A DNA stretch of 64,000 nucleotides from Roseiarcus sp963765375 (GTDB lineage: Bacteria > Pseudomonadota > Alphaproteobacteria > Rhizobiales > Beijerinckiaceae): NCBI GenBank assembly GCA_963765375.1, contig CAVXVZ010000003.1, positions 744,001 through 808,000 of the forward strand, read 5' to 3'. This document shows positions 27,690 through 36,895 of this stretch, in pieces; the stretch's first letter is position 1; each line of letters opens with the position of its first letter. The notes beneath the pieces are model-generated. The model saw only the letters and a list, made by a program, of their open reading frames with translations. It did no database searches and was not told where the DNA came from. The translations under genes were made by a program, and so were the position numbers.

Positions 27690-28138
27690 TGCGTTACCCC
27701 TCCCTCGTCACTGACGCCTGCTGTGCGCGGCAGCGGCGTTTGAGACTATCGAAAATCGCCGCGGAACTTAAGGGCTAAATGCGATATGATTCGCGCCAAG
27801 GCGCGTCGCCAAGCGGACGGCTTGATGGAGCGACGGCGGAGGAATGTAACCTCAGATCTTCAGGCAAAATATTAACAATCCTGCGCAACCCCACTTTCCG
27901 AAGGCGGGGTTGTAACGGATCAAATGATCCCAGTGCGCCTGATCACTTCGGGCGAACACTCGCACGCCTGGGGTCACCAGCCGGCGGCTTTGGCGATCGA
28001 GCGCGCTACTCCGGCCGAGAGTTCGCGCGCGGCACGACGACCATGATCTCCGGGCAGTCCCAATGATCGGTTGGTGTGGTGAAACATTCGCGGCCTTGGT
28101 GAGTTACATCCCTCAAAGAGCGAAACAAGGAGCTCCCG
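27690..28138. other. Intergenic region between the surface-protein cassette and the DUF6582 gene
   Basis: About 450 bases between divergent genes. It should hold the promoter of the leftward cassette (an AAGGGAG-like ribosome-binding site lies just upstream of 27689) and that of the rightward DUF6582-type gene. A short AT-richer part lies around 27,740-27,900, and a small hairpin (accccactttccgaaggcggggt) at about 27,890-27,912. A 95-codon frame at 27,779-28,066 has no ribosome-binding site or recognisable content and is not called. Confidence 0.4.
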
Positions 28139-28522
28139 ATGCAGCCGACCTGGATGCCTCATGAGAAACACGGGCAGCTCACGGCGCAAAGCGACCTGCC
28201 GGACAGTGTCTATGCCTTTCCGAAGCACCGGAAAGAGCCGCTGACCGACGCGAAGCACGTTCGCAACGCCGTCGCCCGGTTCGATCAGGTCACCGGCGTT
28301 TCCGACGATGATCGCGAGCTGGCGTTCGCCAACATCCGGAAAGCGGCGAAGCATTATGACGTCGACCTGTCGGAGACGACATGGCGCGAACTCGGCGCCC
28401 ATCCCCAACCCCATCGCAAAGAGGCCGCCGCCAAGGGCCTCGCAACCAAGCGCAAGCGCGGCGAGCTGAAAGACGCCGCCGCCAGAGGCGCCGCGACGCG
28501 CAAGGGCGAGGGTCGAGGGTAA
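28139..28522 (+). CDS. DUF6582-like conserved hypothetical protein
   Basis: A 127-residue soluble protein with an AAGGAG ribosome-binding site 6-7 bases before the ATG. The core (DLPDSVYAFPKHRKEPLTDAKHVRNAVARF) resembles small DUF6582-type proteins that occur widely in bacteria and also in phage and mobile regions, where their role is unknown. The C-terminal 40 residues are rich in Lys, Arg and Ala (KEAAAKGLATKRKRGELK), suggesting nucleic-acid contact or a disordered tail. It has no clear operon partner. Confidence 0.75.
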   Translation: MQPTWMPHEKHGQLTAQSDLPDSVYAFPKHRKEPLTDAKHVRNAVARFDQVTGVSDDDRELAFANIRKAAKHYDVDLSETTWRELGAHPQPHRKEAAAKGLATKRKRGELKDAAARGAATRKGEGRG

Positions 28523-28609
28523 AGGGAAATCCTTCGCCGGGCGGCAGCCTCGGCCGCGGCTTGGCGAATTCTCTTTGCGAAAATCAGAAACCGTGCTATG
28601 TTGGCCCCA

Positions 28610-28827
28610 TGGCAAGGATGCGCTTTTCCGGGCGGGCAAGCCAAATGGGGCGGGGGAGGAGCGGGAGAAGATGTTTTTGCCCTGGGGGGGGTCGGCGCAA
28701 CCCCTTGAAAAGGCTCGATTCGGACAAGGCGATCAAAGGGAATCCAAGCCTTTTCCTTTGATGCTCTTTGCTCAAGCTTGGCTAGGCTTTGCTGGATTTT
28801 GCAAAATTTGGAGCCGGCTTGGATTAC
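28610..28827 (-). repeat. Dispersed repeat, copy 1
   Basis: The reverse complement of this stretch aligns with 36896-37115. Shared blocks include aaatccagcaaagcc, catcaaagnaaaaggctt, gattcccttt and gagccttttcaa, followed by a C-rich block ending in gggcaaaaa. The two copies therefore face each other as inverted repeats about 8 kb apart. Neither contains a convincing gene, although both encode in one frame a similar peptide around NPLKRL. With this element, the 419-base gap 28,523-28,941 holds nothing else recognisable. Confidence 0.75.
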
Positions 28828-28941
28828 AAACACCACAATGCGCTTGTTAATTTACAGCGGGGCCGCCCGGCTCAGTCTGAGGCCGTCTCGCATTGGCTCG
28901 GCCGCGGGCTTATACTGATCGCCGCCTACGGAGCGACCAAC

Positions 28942-29127
28942 ATGAAAGATCCGGCGAAGAAGTCTTCCCGCGCCCCGCGCCCGGCGGCCGAGGACAAGCT
29001 CGACGAGGAGATCGAAGAGTTGTTTCCGGCGAGCGATCCGCCCGCCAACACTCCGACCTCCGCCGGCGGCCCGGAACGGCCGCGGAGGAAGCGCTCGGCA
29101 AAGCCCAAGCCCGGGCGACCTGGCTGA
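28942..29127 (+). CDS. Small acidic/basic conserved hypothetical protein
   Basis: A 61-residue protein starting at the ATG at 28942, behind a GGAG ribosome-binding site. The motif DEEIEELFPASDPPANTP is a hallmark of a widespread family of very small proteobacterial proteins of unknown function (usually written EESFPASDPP). The tail is rich in Arg, Lys and Pro (RPRRKRSAKPKPGRPG). It is predicted disordered and cytoplasmic. It converges with the acylphosphatase gene, with only 4 bases between the stop codons. Confidence 0.75.
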   Translation: MKDPAKKSSRAPRPAAEDKLDEEIEELFPASDPPANTPTSAGGPERPRRKRSAKPKPGRPG

Positions 29128-29131
29128 TCGC

Positions 29132-29437
29132 TTAAACCGTCGAGCGGACGACGAACGTCCCGCCGTCGTCATCCGGGGTCCCTTCATGCTCGGTCACCCT
29201 CAGTCTTTCGACAACCGCGAACTGCGGACCGTGTCTCATTTCGGCGATCAGCGCTTCGACCCCCGCAGGCGGGCCTCGAACCAGCGCCTCGACCGCTCCG
29301 TCGGATCGGTTGCGCACCCAGCCGGAGATGTTCAGTCTCAGCGCCGCGCGGCGGGTGAACTCACGATACCCCACCCCCTGCACGGCGCCTTCGACCAGGA
29401 GGCGATGGACGAGGATTGATGTCTTTGGCGCGGTCAT
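29132..29437 (-). CDS. acyP: Acylphosphatase
   Basis: Hydrolyses the carboxyl-phosphate bond of acyl phosphates; small cytosolic enzyme of 101 residues. The active-site loop VEGAVQGVGYREF holds the catalytic Arg, and GWVRNRSDGAVEAL contains the catalytic Asn. The start at 29437 gives a normal-sized protein. No catalytic residue is missing. It stands alone on the minus strand between two plus-strand genes. Confidence 0.93.
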   Translation of the reverse strand: MTAPKTSILVHRLLVEGAVQGVGYREFTRRAALRLNISGWVRNRSDGAVEALVRGPPAGVEALIAEMRHGPQFAVVERLRVTEHEGTPDDDGGTFVVRSTV

Positions 29438-29497
29438 TGTCGAGGCGCTGCGCAACCCCCGCCGACAAGTCTGGCATGCGACAAAACGGAGGCGCTC

Positions 29498-29911
29498 ATG
29501 AAGCTCGAAGAGGTGTTCGACGTCGTCAGACGAAAACGGCTCGCGGTGGTCTCGACGGTTCACGATTCCGGCGCGCCCGAGGCCGCGCTGGTCGGCTTCG
29601 CGCTGACGGAACGCGACGAGGTTGTGTTCGACACTTTGGGGTCGAGCCGCAAGGCCGTCAACATCGTCCGCCGGCCCGCGGCCGCGCTGGTGATCGGATG
29701 GGAGAATGACATCTCCATCCAGATCGAGGGCGACGCCCGCCGGCCGCGGGGCGACGATCTGGCCTATGCCAAGGCCGCATACTTCCGCGAGTGGCCGGAC
29801 GGCCGCGCGCGCGAGAATTGGCCGGATATCGCCTATATCGTCGTGAAGCCGCGATGGATGCGCTATGCGAACTACGCCGGCGCGCCCGTGATTGAGGAAT
29901 TCGCCCTGTAG
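29498..29911 (+). CDS. Pyridoxamine 5'-phosphate oxidase-like split-barrel protein
   Basis: A 137-residue member of the flavin-binding split-barrel superfamily. Characterised relatives oxidise pyridoxamine phosphate or bind FMN, F420 or heme. The pattern of an N-terminal strand (RLAVVSTVHDSGAPEAALVGF), a DTLGSSRKAVNIVRRP segment and a basic C-terminal strand (YIVVKPRWMRYANY) fits. It is too short to be PdxH itself. An acGGAGG ribosome-binding site precedes the ATG. The cofactor and substrate are unknown. Confidence 0.82.
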   Translation: MKLEEVFDVVRRKRLAVVSTVHDSGAPEAALVGFALTERDEVVFDTLGSSRKAVNIVRRPAAALVIGWENDISIQIEGDARRPRGDDLAYAKAAYFREWPDGRARENWPDIAYIVVKPRWMRYANYAGAPVIEEFAL

Positions 29912-30014
29912 GGCGACGGGCGCCGCCCATTGCCCCCGGCCAAGCCGGCGTCTATATCCCATCGCTCAATCGCTTACGCCGATTGGTATCGGCGAGTGAG
30001 CTTGAGGAGTCTCG

Positions 30015-31973
30015 ATGATTCACGTCACCTTTCCCGATGGCGCCGAGCGCGCCTACGAGCCCGGCGTTTCGGGGTTCGACATCGCCAGATCGATCTCGCC
30101 CTCTCTGGCCAAGCGCTCGGTGGCGGCGTTTCGCGACGGCGAGCTTGTCGATCTTGCCGACCCCATCGATAAAGACTCGGCTCTGGAGTTCATTGCCCGC
30201 GACGACCCCCGCGCCCTCGGATTGATCCGCCATGACGCCGCCCATGTTCTCGCCGAGGCTGTGCAGTCGTTGTGGCCGGGCGCCCAAGTGACAATTGGTC
30301 CGGTGATCGAGAACGGGTTCTATTACGACTTCTATCGCGCCGAGCCGTTCACGCCGGAGGATTTTCCGGTGATCGAGAAGCGCATGCGCGAAATCATCGC
30401 GCGCGACAAACCGTTCAAGAAGACCGTCGTCTCGCGGGAGGAGGCCAAAGGCTTTTTCGAGAGGAAGGGCGAAGCGTTCAAGATTGAGCTGATCGACGCC
30501 ATTCCCGTTGATCAGGACGTGAAGCTGTACAGCCAGGGCGAGTGGACTGACCTCTGTCGCGGGCCGCACATGACCTCGACCGGAAAGGTCGGCGACGCCT
30601 TCAGGCTGATGAAAGTCGCCGGCGCCTATTGGCGGGGCGATTCCACAAAGCCGATGCTGTCGCGCATCTACGGCACGGCGTTCACAAAGAAGGAGGATCT
30701 CGACGCCTATCTCAAGCAGCTCGAGGAAGCCGAGCGGCGCGATCATCGCAAACTCGCGCGCGAGATGGACCTGTTCCATACCCAGGAGGAAGGGCCGGGC
30801 TCGATCTTCTGGCACCCGAAAGGGTGGACTTTGTTCCAGACGCTGGTCGCCTACATGCGCCGGCGCCTTGCCGTGGACTATCAGGAGGTCAATGCGCCGC
30901 AGGTGCTTGACAAGCACCTCTGGGAAATCTCCGGCCACTGGGGTTGGTATCGCGAAAGCATGTTCATGTGCCGTCCGGCCGGCGAGGAGGCCGAGACCGA
31001 GGACCATCGCGTTTACGCCCTCAAACCCATGAACTGCCCCGGCCATGTGCAGATCTTCAAGCACGGCCTGCGCTCATATCGCGAACTGCCGCTGCGTCTC
31101 GCTGAATTCGGCGCTGTCAATCGCTATGAGCCTTCGGGAGCGCTGCACGGGCTCATGCGCGTGCGCTCCTTCACCCAGGACGACGCGCATATCTTCTGCA
31201 CCGAGGAGCAGCTTGCCGAGGAGTGTCACAAGATCAACGAACTGATCTTATCGGTCTACAGCCATTTCGGCTTCGATAAGATCCTGGTGAAGCTCTCGAC
31301 CCGGCCCGAGAAGCGGGTGGGAACCGACGCCATGTGGGATCACGCGGAGGCCGTGATGACACGGGTGCTGGACGAGATTCGACTGCGTCATGGCAACGTC
31401 GTCACGACCGCGCTCAATCCCGGTGAGGGCGCTTTCTACGGGCCGAAGTTCGAATACGTGTTGCGCGACGCGATCGGCCGCGACTGGCAGTGCGGCACGA
31501 CGCAGGTCGACTTCAATCTCCCCGAGCGCTTCGGCGCGTTTTACATCGCCGGCAACAGCGAGAAGACGACGCCGGTGATGATCCATCGCGCCATTTGCGG
31601 CTCGATGGAGCGCTTCATCGGCATCCTCCTCGAACATCACGCCGGCCACTTGCCGCTTTGGCTCGCGCCAACGCAGATCGTCGTATGCACGATCACCAGC
31701 GACGCTGATGACGCTGCGCTTCGCTTCGCCGCTGCGGCCAAGAAATGGGGTCTGAGGGTTGCGACCGACCTGCGCAACGAGAAGATCAATTACAAGGTGC
31801 GCGAGCACTCATTGGCGAAGATTCCGGTCCTCACCGCTCTTGGCCGGAAGGAGGCGAGCGAAAACACGGTTTCTTTGCGCCGTCTCGGCTCTAGTGTGCA
31901 GACGACAATGGGCGTCGAGGAAGCGCTCGAAGCCCTGGCGACCGAGGCCGCGCCGCCGGACCTTCGGGGATGA
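30015..31973 (+). CDS. thrS: Threonyl-tRNA synthetase
   Basis: Charges tRNA(Thr) with threonine; 652 residues, full length. Domains in order are an N-terminal TGS domain (residues 1-60), the editing domain with the HDAAHVLAEAVQSLWP motif near residue 75, the class II catalytic core with the zinc-ligand-bearing MNCPGHVQIFK near residue 340, and a C-terminal anticodon-binding domain. The motif 2 segment RYEPSGALHGLMRVRSFTQDDAHIF is intact. No T-box leader would be expected in this group and none was seen. A TGAGGAG ribosome-binding site precedes the ATG. Confidence 0.97.
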   Translation: MIHVTFPDGAERAYEPGVSGFDIARSISPSLAKRSVAAFRDGELVDLADPIDKDSALEFIARDDPRALGLIRHDAAHVLAEAVQSLWPGAQVTIGPVIENGFYYDFYRAEPFTPEDFPVIEKRMREIIARDKPFKKTVVSREEAKGFFERKGEAFKIELIDAIPVDQDVKLYSQGEWTDLCRGPHMTSTGKVGDAFRLMKVAGAYWRGDSTKPMLSRIYGTAFTKKEDLDAYLKQLEEAERRDHRKLAREMDLFHTQEEGPGSIFWHPKGWTLFQTLVAYMRRRLAVDYQEVNAPQVLDKHLWEISGHWGWYRESMFMCRPAGEEAETEDHRVYALKPMNCPGHVQIFKHGLRSYRELPLRLAEFGAVNRYEPSGALHGLMRVRSFTQDDAHIFCTEEQLAEECHKINELILSVYSHFGFDKILVKLSTRPEKRVGTDAMWDHAEAVMTRVLDEIRLRHGNVVTTALNPGEGAFYGPKFEYVLRDAIGRDWQCGTTQVDFNLPERFGAFYIAGNSEKTTPVMIHRAICGSMERFIGILLEHHAGHLPLWLAPTQIVVCTITSDADDAALRFAAAAKKWGLRVATDLRNEKINYKVREHSLAKIPVLTALGRKEASENTVSLRRLGSSVQTTMGVEEALEALATEAAPPDLRG

Positions 31974-32027
31974 CCTTCCGTTTCGCCGACAAAGGCTCCA
32001 TCATGGCGTAGGGATCGAGAAGCGAGA

Positions 32028-33518
32028 ATGTCGTTTGAGACAAGTCAGAGCCGCGTTCGAAATACCCTACGCTTCCTTTTCCGGGGCGGCGAGGTTGTCC
32101 TCGACCGCTTATCGCCCCGTGCGACCGCTCTCGATTGGCTCCGCGAGGAAATCGGAGCGAAGGGGACGAAGGAGGGTTGCGCAGAGGGGGATTGCGGCGC
32201 TTGCACCGTCGTTCTGGCGCGGCTCAAGGCTGGTGCGCTTGCCTACGAACCGGTCAACGCCTGCATTCTGCTCTTGGGCCAGCTCGACGGAGCGGAACTC
32301 ATCACGATTGAGGATCTTGCCGCAGCTGGCGAGCTGCATCCGTTGCAGCGGGCCATGGTCGATCACCACGCCTCGCAATGCGGTTTCTGCACGCCCGGCA
32401 TCGTGATGAGTTTGTTCGCCGCCTATCACTCCGGAGCGCCTCAGACATATAACGGGCTTTGCGACCAGCTTGCGGGCAATCTCTGCCGTTGCACCGGCTA
32501 TCGCCCGATCATCGCAGCCGCGCTCGAGACCTGCAACGGCGCCCCCGCCGACCGCTTCGCTGCGACAGCGGGGACGCGAGCGGCGGCGCTCGCCGCCCTC
32601 CCCGACAATGAAGATGTGTTCGTCGGCGACGAGACAGCTTTCTTCGCCGCGCCAGCGAGCGTTGATTCCCTTGCGGCGCTTTATGCCCGCTTCCCCGACG
32701 CCACCCTGCTTGCCGGGGCGACCGACGTTGGGCTTTGGATCACCAAGCAATTGCGCGACCTGAAGTGCGTCATCTGGCTTGGTCGGGTCGCCGGCTTGGA
32801 CCAAGTCCGGCCGACCGCCGACAATGCCATCTCGCTCGGCGCGACGTTGACTCTGGAGGATGCCGCACCGCTGCTCGGCGCGATCCATCCCGACTTGCGC
32901 GAGTTGTTGCGTCGCTTCGGCTCGAAGCAAGTGCGTGCGAGCGGAACTGTCGGCGGCAATATCGCCAACGGCTCGCCGATCGGCGACTTGGCCCCGGCGC
33001 TGATCGCGCTCGGGGGCAGGGTTGTTTTGCGCAAGGGCGCCAAGATCCGCGTGCTGACCCTGGAAGACTTCTTCATTGCTTACGGCAAGCAGGACCGGGA
33101 GCCCGGCGAGTTCGTGGCGGCGATCGAGGCGCCGCGGCTTGCGGCCCACCAACACTACCGCGCGTTCAAGGTGTCGAAGCGCCTAGACGAGGACATTTCC
33201 GCAGTCATGCTCGCGGCGCGCGTCGATGTCGACGGACGGCGAATTCTCGGCGCGCGCATCGCCTGCGGCGGCATGGCTGCGACGCCGAAACGGGCCGCGA
33301 GCGCCGAGCGGGCGCTCATCGGCGCCAACCTCGACGAGCGCGCGAGTTGGCATGCGGCCTGCGCTGCACTGTCGGAGGATTTCGCCCCGCTGACCGACCA
33401 GCGCGCGAGCGCGGCCTATCGAATGACGGTCGCCGCCAACCTTCTCGAAAAGACGCTGCTGGAGATCTCCGGCGCGAGCGCGCCCACGCGGATCGGGATG
33501 CTCCATGCCGCCGAATGA
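32028..33518 (+). CDS. xdhA: Xanthine dehydrogenase small subunit (2Fe-2S and FAD)
   Basis: Electron-transfer subunit of the molybdenum enzyme that oxidises hypoxanthine and xanthine to urate with NAD+. The protein has 496 residues. The first [2Fe-2S] cluster is bound by CAEGDCGACTV and a later Cys, the second by CGFCTPGIV and LCRCTGYRP. After a linker, the FAD domain (residues about 190-490) has LLAGATDVGLWITKQL and a TVGGNIANGSPIGDL segment. Its end overlaps the xdhB start by 14 bases, showing a tight operon. Confidence 0.95.
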   Translation: MSFETSQSRVRNTLRFLFRGGEVVLDRLSPRATALDWLREEIGAKGTKEGCAEGDCGACTVVLARLKAGALAYEPVNACILLLGQLDGAELITIEDLAAAGELHPLQRAMVDHHASQCGFCTPGIVMSLFAAYHSGAPQTYNGLCDQLAGNLCRCTGYRPIIAAALETCNGAPADRFAATAGTRAAALAALPDNEDVFVGDETAFFAAPASVDSLAALYARFPDATLLAGATDVGLWITKQLRDLKCVIWLGRVAGLDQVRPTADNAISLGATLTLEDAAPLLGAIHPDLRELLRRFGSKQVRASGTVGGNIANGSPIGDLAPALIALGGRVVLRKGAKIRVLTLEDFFIAYGKQDREPGEFVAAIEAPRLAAHQHYRAFKVSKRLDEDISAVMLAARVDVDGRRILGARIACGGMAATPKRAASAERALIGANLDERASWHAACAALSEDFAPLTDQRASAAYRMTVAANLLEKTLLEISGASAPTRIGMLHAAE

Positions 33519-35826
33519 CGCAGCCGACTTCGCCCTTGCGACCGCGGTCGTTCATAAGCCGCTGCCGCATGACTCGGCCGTTCTGCATGTCCAGGGCGCT
33601 GCGAACTATGTCGATGACATAGGCGAGCCTGCGGGCACGCTGCACATCGCGATCGGCATGGCCGACAAGGCTTCCGGCAGATTGAAGACCCTGGACCTGG
33701 AGCGCGTGCGCGCCGAGCCCGGCGTTGTCGCAGCGATGACGGCAATGGACATTCCGGGCAAGAACGATATCGCGCCGGTGTTCGCCGACGAGCCGCTTTT
33801 CGTCGACCAGGAGGTCATGTTCCACGGCCAGGCGCTGTTCGCCGTCGTCGCCCGAACCCGCGACGAGGCCCGTCGGGCGGCGCGGCTCGCCACGATCAGC
33901 ATCGACGAAACGGCGCCGGCGATCACGATCGCCGATGCGCTCGTGACGGGGGCGCGGGTTCAGGAGGATTACGCTTTCGGGCGCGGCGACCCAGCCGCCG
34001 CAATCGGCAAGGCGGCGCACCGGTTGGAGGGTCAGCTCGCGATCGGCGGGCAGGAGCATTTTTATCTCGAGGGCCAAGCGTCGTTCGCCTTTCCCGGCGA
34101 AGGCGACGAGATGACCGTGCACGCGTCGACGCAGGATCCGACCGAGGTTCAGCACATCGTCGCGCGCGTCCTCGGAATCCCGGATGCGTTCGTTACCGTC
34201 GAGACACGGCGTATGGGCGGCGGTTTCGGCGGCAAGGAGAGCCAAGCCTGCGCCTGGGCGGCGATCGCCGCGCTCGCCGCGCGCGTGACCCGCCGTCCGT
34301 GCAAGATCCGCCTCGACCGCGACGACGACTTCATGCTGACCGGCAAGCGCCACGATTTCCGCGCCGACTGGCGAGTCGGATATGACGATCGGGGCGTCGT
34401 GTCCGGCTACGACGTGATGCTCAACGCACGCTGCGGCTGCTCCGCGGACCTGTCGCCCGGCGTCTGCGACCGGGCGATGTTTCACGCCGGCAACGGCTAT
34501 TGGCTGCCCGATGTCTCGATCACCACGCGCCGCCTCAAGACCAACACGGTCTCCAACACCGCCTTTCGCGGCTTCGGCGGCCCGCAAGGCATGATCGCCA
34601 TCGAGCGCGTGATGGATGCGATCGCGCGCGAGCGTGGTCTCGATCCGCTCGACGTGCGCAAGGCCAATCTGCTGCGGGCGGGCGCGGAGCGCACGCCCTA
34701 TGAACAGGCGGTAGAGGACTACGAAACACAGCGGGCGATCATCGAGGAGCTCGAGGCATCGAGCGACTACCGTTCCCGCCGCAAGCGGATCGCCGCCCTG
34801 AACGCGGCGAGCCCGGTCATCAAACGGGGCATCGCGCTGACGCCGGTGATGTTCGGCATCTCGTTCACGCTGATCCCGCTCAATCAGGCCGGCGCGCTGG
34901 TGCATGTCTATTCCGACGGCTCGATCCACCTCAATCACGGCGGCACGGAGATGGGGCAGGGGCTGTTCACCAAGGTCGCCCAGATCGTCGCCGAAGAGTT
35001 CGGGGTGCCGCTGCATTTCGTCCGCATCACCGCGACCAACACCGCCAAGGTTCCCAACGCCTCTCCGACCGCCGCTTCGTCCGGGACCGATCTCAACGGC
35101 ATGGCGGCCAAGATCGCCGCCGGCACGATCAAGGAGAGGATGACGGCCTTTGCCGCTGAGGCATGGAAGGTCGAGTCAAAGGCAATCGAGTTCCGGGATG
35201 GGCGCGTCTTTGCCGGCAATATTTCCATGAGCTTCGGCGAACTGGCCAAGGCCTGTCGTCTCGCTCGGGTGCAACTGTCGCACGCCGGCTATTACAAAAC
35301 GCCGGAGATTCATTGGGATCGCCTCAGGGCGAAGGGGCGGCCGTTCCTTTACTTCGCCTACGGCGCCGCCTGTTCGGAAGTCGCGATCGACACGCTGACC
35401 GGCGAGATGCGGGTCTTGCGCGCCGATCTGCTGCACGACGTGGGCGCCTCGATCAATCCGGGCATCGACATGGGGCAGGTCGAAGGCGCATTCATTCAGG
35501 GCATGGGCTGGCTGACGACCGAGGAGCTCGTCTACGGCGCCGACGGCAGGCTGCAGACGCACGCGCCCGCGACCTATAAGATCCCGGTCGCGTCCGATAC
35601 GCCGCCGATCTTCAACACCCGCCTCTACACGCGGCCCAATCCGACCCCCAGCATCTACCGCTCCAAGGCCGTCGGCGAACCGCCGTTGATGCACGGCATC
35701 TCCGTCTATTCGGCGATCCTCGACGCGGTGCACGCAAGCAATCCCAAAGGGCAGCCGAAACTCGACCCGCCCTGCACGCCCGAATCGATCCTGAACGCGA
35801 TCGCCTCGCTGAACAGGGGGGCTTGA
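33505..35826 (+). CDS. xdhB: Xanthine dehydrogenase large (molybdopterin) subunit
   Basis: Catalytic subunit (773 residues) that binds the molybdenum cofactor. The loop RMGGGFGGKESQ near residue 235 contacts the cofactor, AFRGFGGPQGM near residue 353 is the usual cofactor loop, and AVGEPPLMHGISV near the C-terminus carries the catalytic glutamate. The conserved order of segments matches XDH rather than the CO dehydrogenase or aldehyde oxidoreductase branches. xdhC begins 9 bases after the stop. Confidence 0.95.
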   Translation: MPPNDAADFALATAVVHKPLPHDSAVLHVQGAANYVDDIGEPAGTLHIAIGMADKASGRLKTLDLERVRAEPGVVAAMTAMDIPGKNDIAPVFADEPLFVDQEVMFHGQALFAVVARTRDEARRAARLATISIDETAPAITIADALVTGARVQEDYAFGRGDPAAAIGKAAHRLEGQLAIGGQEHFYLEGQASFAFPGEGDEMTVHASTQDPTEVQHIVARVLGIPDAFVTVETRRMGGGFGGKESQACAWAAIAALAARVTRRPCKIRLDRDDDFMLTGKRHDFRADWRVGYDDRGVVSGYDVMLNARCGCSADLSPGVCDRAMFHAGNGYWLPDVSITTRRLKTNTVSNTAFRGFGGPQGMIAIERVMDAIARERGLDPLDVRKANLLRAGAERTPYEQAVEDYETQRAIIEELEASSDYRSRRKRIAALNAASPVIKRGIALTPVMFGISFTLIPLNQAGALVHVYSDGSIHLNHGGTEMGQGLFTKVAQIVAEEFGVPLHFVRITATNTAKVPNASPTAASSGTDLNGMAAKIAAGTIKERMTAFAAEAWKVESKAIEFRDGRVFAGNISMSFGELAKACRLARVQLSHAGYYKTPEIHWDRLRAKGRPFLYFAYGAACSEVAIDTLTGEMRVLRADLLHDVGASINPGIDMGQVEGAFIQGMGWLTTEELVYGADGRLQTHAPATYKIPVASDTPPIFNTRLYTRPNPTPSIYRSKAVGEPPLMHGISVYSAILDAVHASNPKGQPKLDPPCTPESILNAIASLNRGA

Positions 35827-35835
35827 GAGATCGCC

Positions 35836-36843
35836 ATGCGAGCGTTCCGCCGGCTCATCGACGCGATTGAAGCCGAGGGTTCGGCGGCGCTGGTGACGCT
35901 CGCGCGGGTCGAGGGTTCGAGCCCGCGCGAGGCGGGCGCACGCATGGTGGTGAGGCCGTCCGGCGGCTTTCACGGTACGATCGGCGGCGGGGCGCTGGAA
36001 TTCGCGGCGCTCGACGCGGCGCAGGCGGCGCTTCGAGCGGGCCGCGGACCAGCCTTCCGCCGCTCGCTGGCGCTCGGGCCCGAGCTTGGGCAATGCTGCG
36101 GCGGCCGGGTCGAATGGCGGGTCGAGACATTTGACGCGCGCGATCTGGACGATCTTTCGACTTTGGCGATCGCCGATGGCGGAGGCTCGGCGACGCTCAC
36201 GGCGCGCCTGGGGCCGGACGGCAGGGTCGAACGGGCGTTGAGAGCGGGCGAGGACGCGGAGCGCCGATGGACGCGGGAGCCCAGCGGCGGCGGATGGCGC
36301 GAGCCGATCGGGACGAGCGCCCGCGCGGTCTGCCTGTTCGGCGCGGGCCATGTCGGGCGGGCGCTCGCGCTCGCCCTCGCGCCGCTGCCTTTCGCGGTGC
36401 GCTGGATCGATTCTCGCCGCGACGCGTTTCCGGCCGTGGCGCCCGCGAATGTGGCGCTGGTCTTCGCGCCGGAGCCGGCCGCCGAGATCGCCGGCGCGCC
36501 GGATGGGGCGCTGATCGTCGTCATGACCCATTCCCACGCGCTCGATCTCGAGATCGTCGCCGCGGCGCTCAGCGCCGGGCGCTTCGGCTTCGTCGGGTTG
36601 ATCGGTTCCTCGACCAAGCGGGCGCGGTTCCTGAGCCAGATGCGGGCGGCCGGCTTGTCCGAGTCGGCGCTCGCCCGCCTCGTCTGTCCGATCGGGGCGC
36701 CGGTCCTCAAATCCAAGGATCCCGCGGTGATCGCCGCCTCGACCGCCGCGCAGCTTCTCCTCGTCAGCGAGGAGGCGGAGGCGGCGGCCGCGCCTGGCGA
36801 GGCGTTCCCAAAGAGGGCGGCCGCAGGAACCGCCGCCGATTGA
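35836..36843 (+). CDS. xdhC: Xanthine dehydrogenase accessory protein XdhC
   Basis: Binds the molybdenum cofactor and assists sulfuration and insertion into XdhB; 335 residues. The N-terminal XdhC/CoxI domain has RVEGSSPREAGARMVV and TIGGGALEF. The C-terminal Rossmann-like domain has LFGAGHVGRALALAL near residue 170 and GLIGSSTKRARF near residue 255. It closes the xdhABC operon. No urate or purine transporter or regulator is in the window. Confidence 0.94.
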   Translation: MRAFRRLIDAIEAEGSAALVTLARVEGSSPREAGARMVVRPSGGFHGTIGGGALEFAALDAAQAALRAGRGPAFRRSLALGPELGQCCGGRVEWRVETFDARDLDDLSTLAIADGGGSATLTARLGPDGRVERALRAGEDAERRWTREPSGGGWREPIGTSARAVCLFGAGHVGRALALALAPLPFAVRWIDSRRDAFPAVAPANVALVFAPEPAAEIAGAPDGALIVVMTHSHALDLEIVAAALSAGRFGFVGLIGSSTKRARFLSQMRAAGLSESALARLVCPIGAPVLKSKDPAVIAASTAAQLLLVSEEAEAAAAPGEAFPKRAAAGTAAD

Positions 36844-36859
36844 CTCCGGGTTCCGGAAG

Positions 36860-36875
36860 TGTTTCACGTGAAACA
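36860..36875. promoter_or_regulatory. Perfect parS (ParB-binding) palindrome
   Basis: The 16 bases TGTTTCACGTGAAACA are a perfect palindrome and match the consensus chromosomal parS site bound by ParB, the centromere-like element of ParABS segregation systems. It lies in non-coding DNA 16 bases after the xdhC stop, where such sites are often found. It is the only perfect copy noticed in the window. parA and parB are not in the window. Confidence 0.85.
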
Positions 36876-36895
36876 GAAAACATAACTATAATGTT

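Noticed and set aside
27779..28066. Open frame of 95 codons upstream of the DUF6582-type gene
   Set aside because: It has no ribosome-binding site and no recognisable content; the region is more likely promoter DNA.
24231..28522. Prophage or integrative element
   Set aside because: There is no integrase, terminase, capsid or att-like repeat and no tRNA; only tail-fibre-like sequences support the idea.
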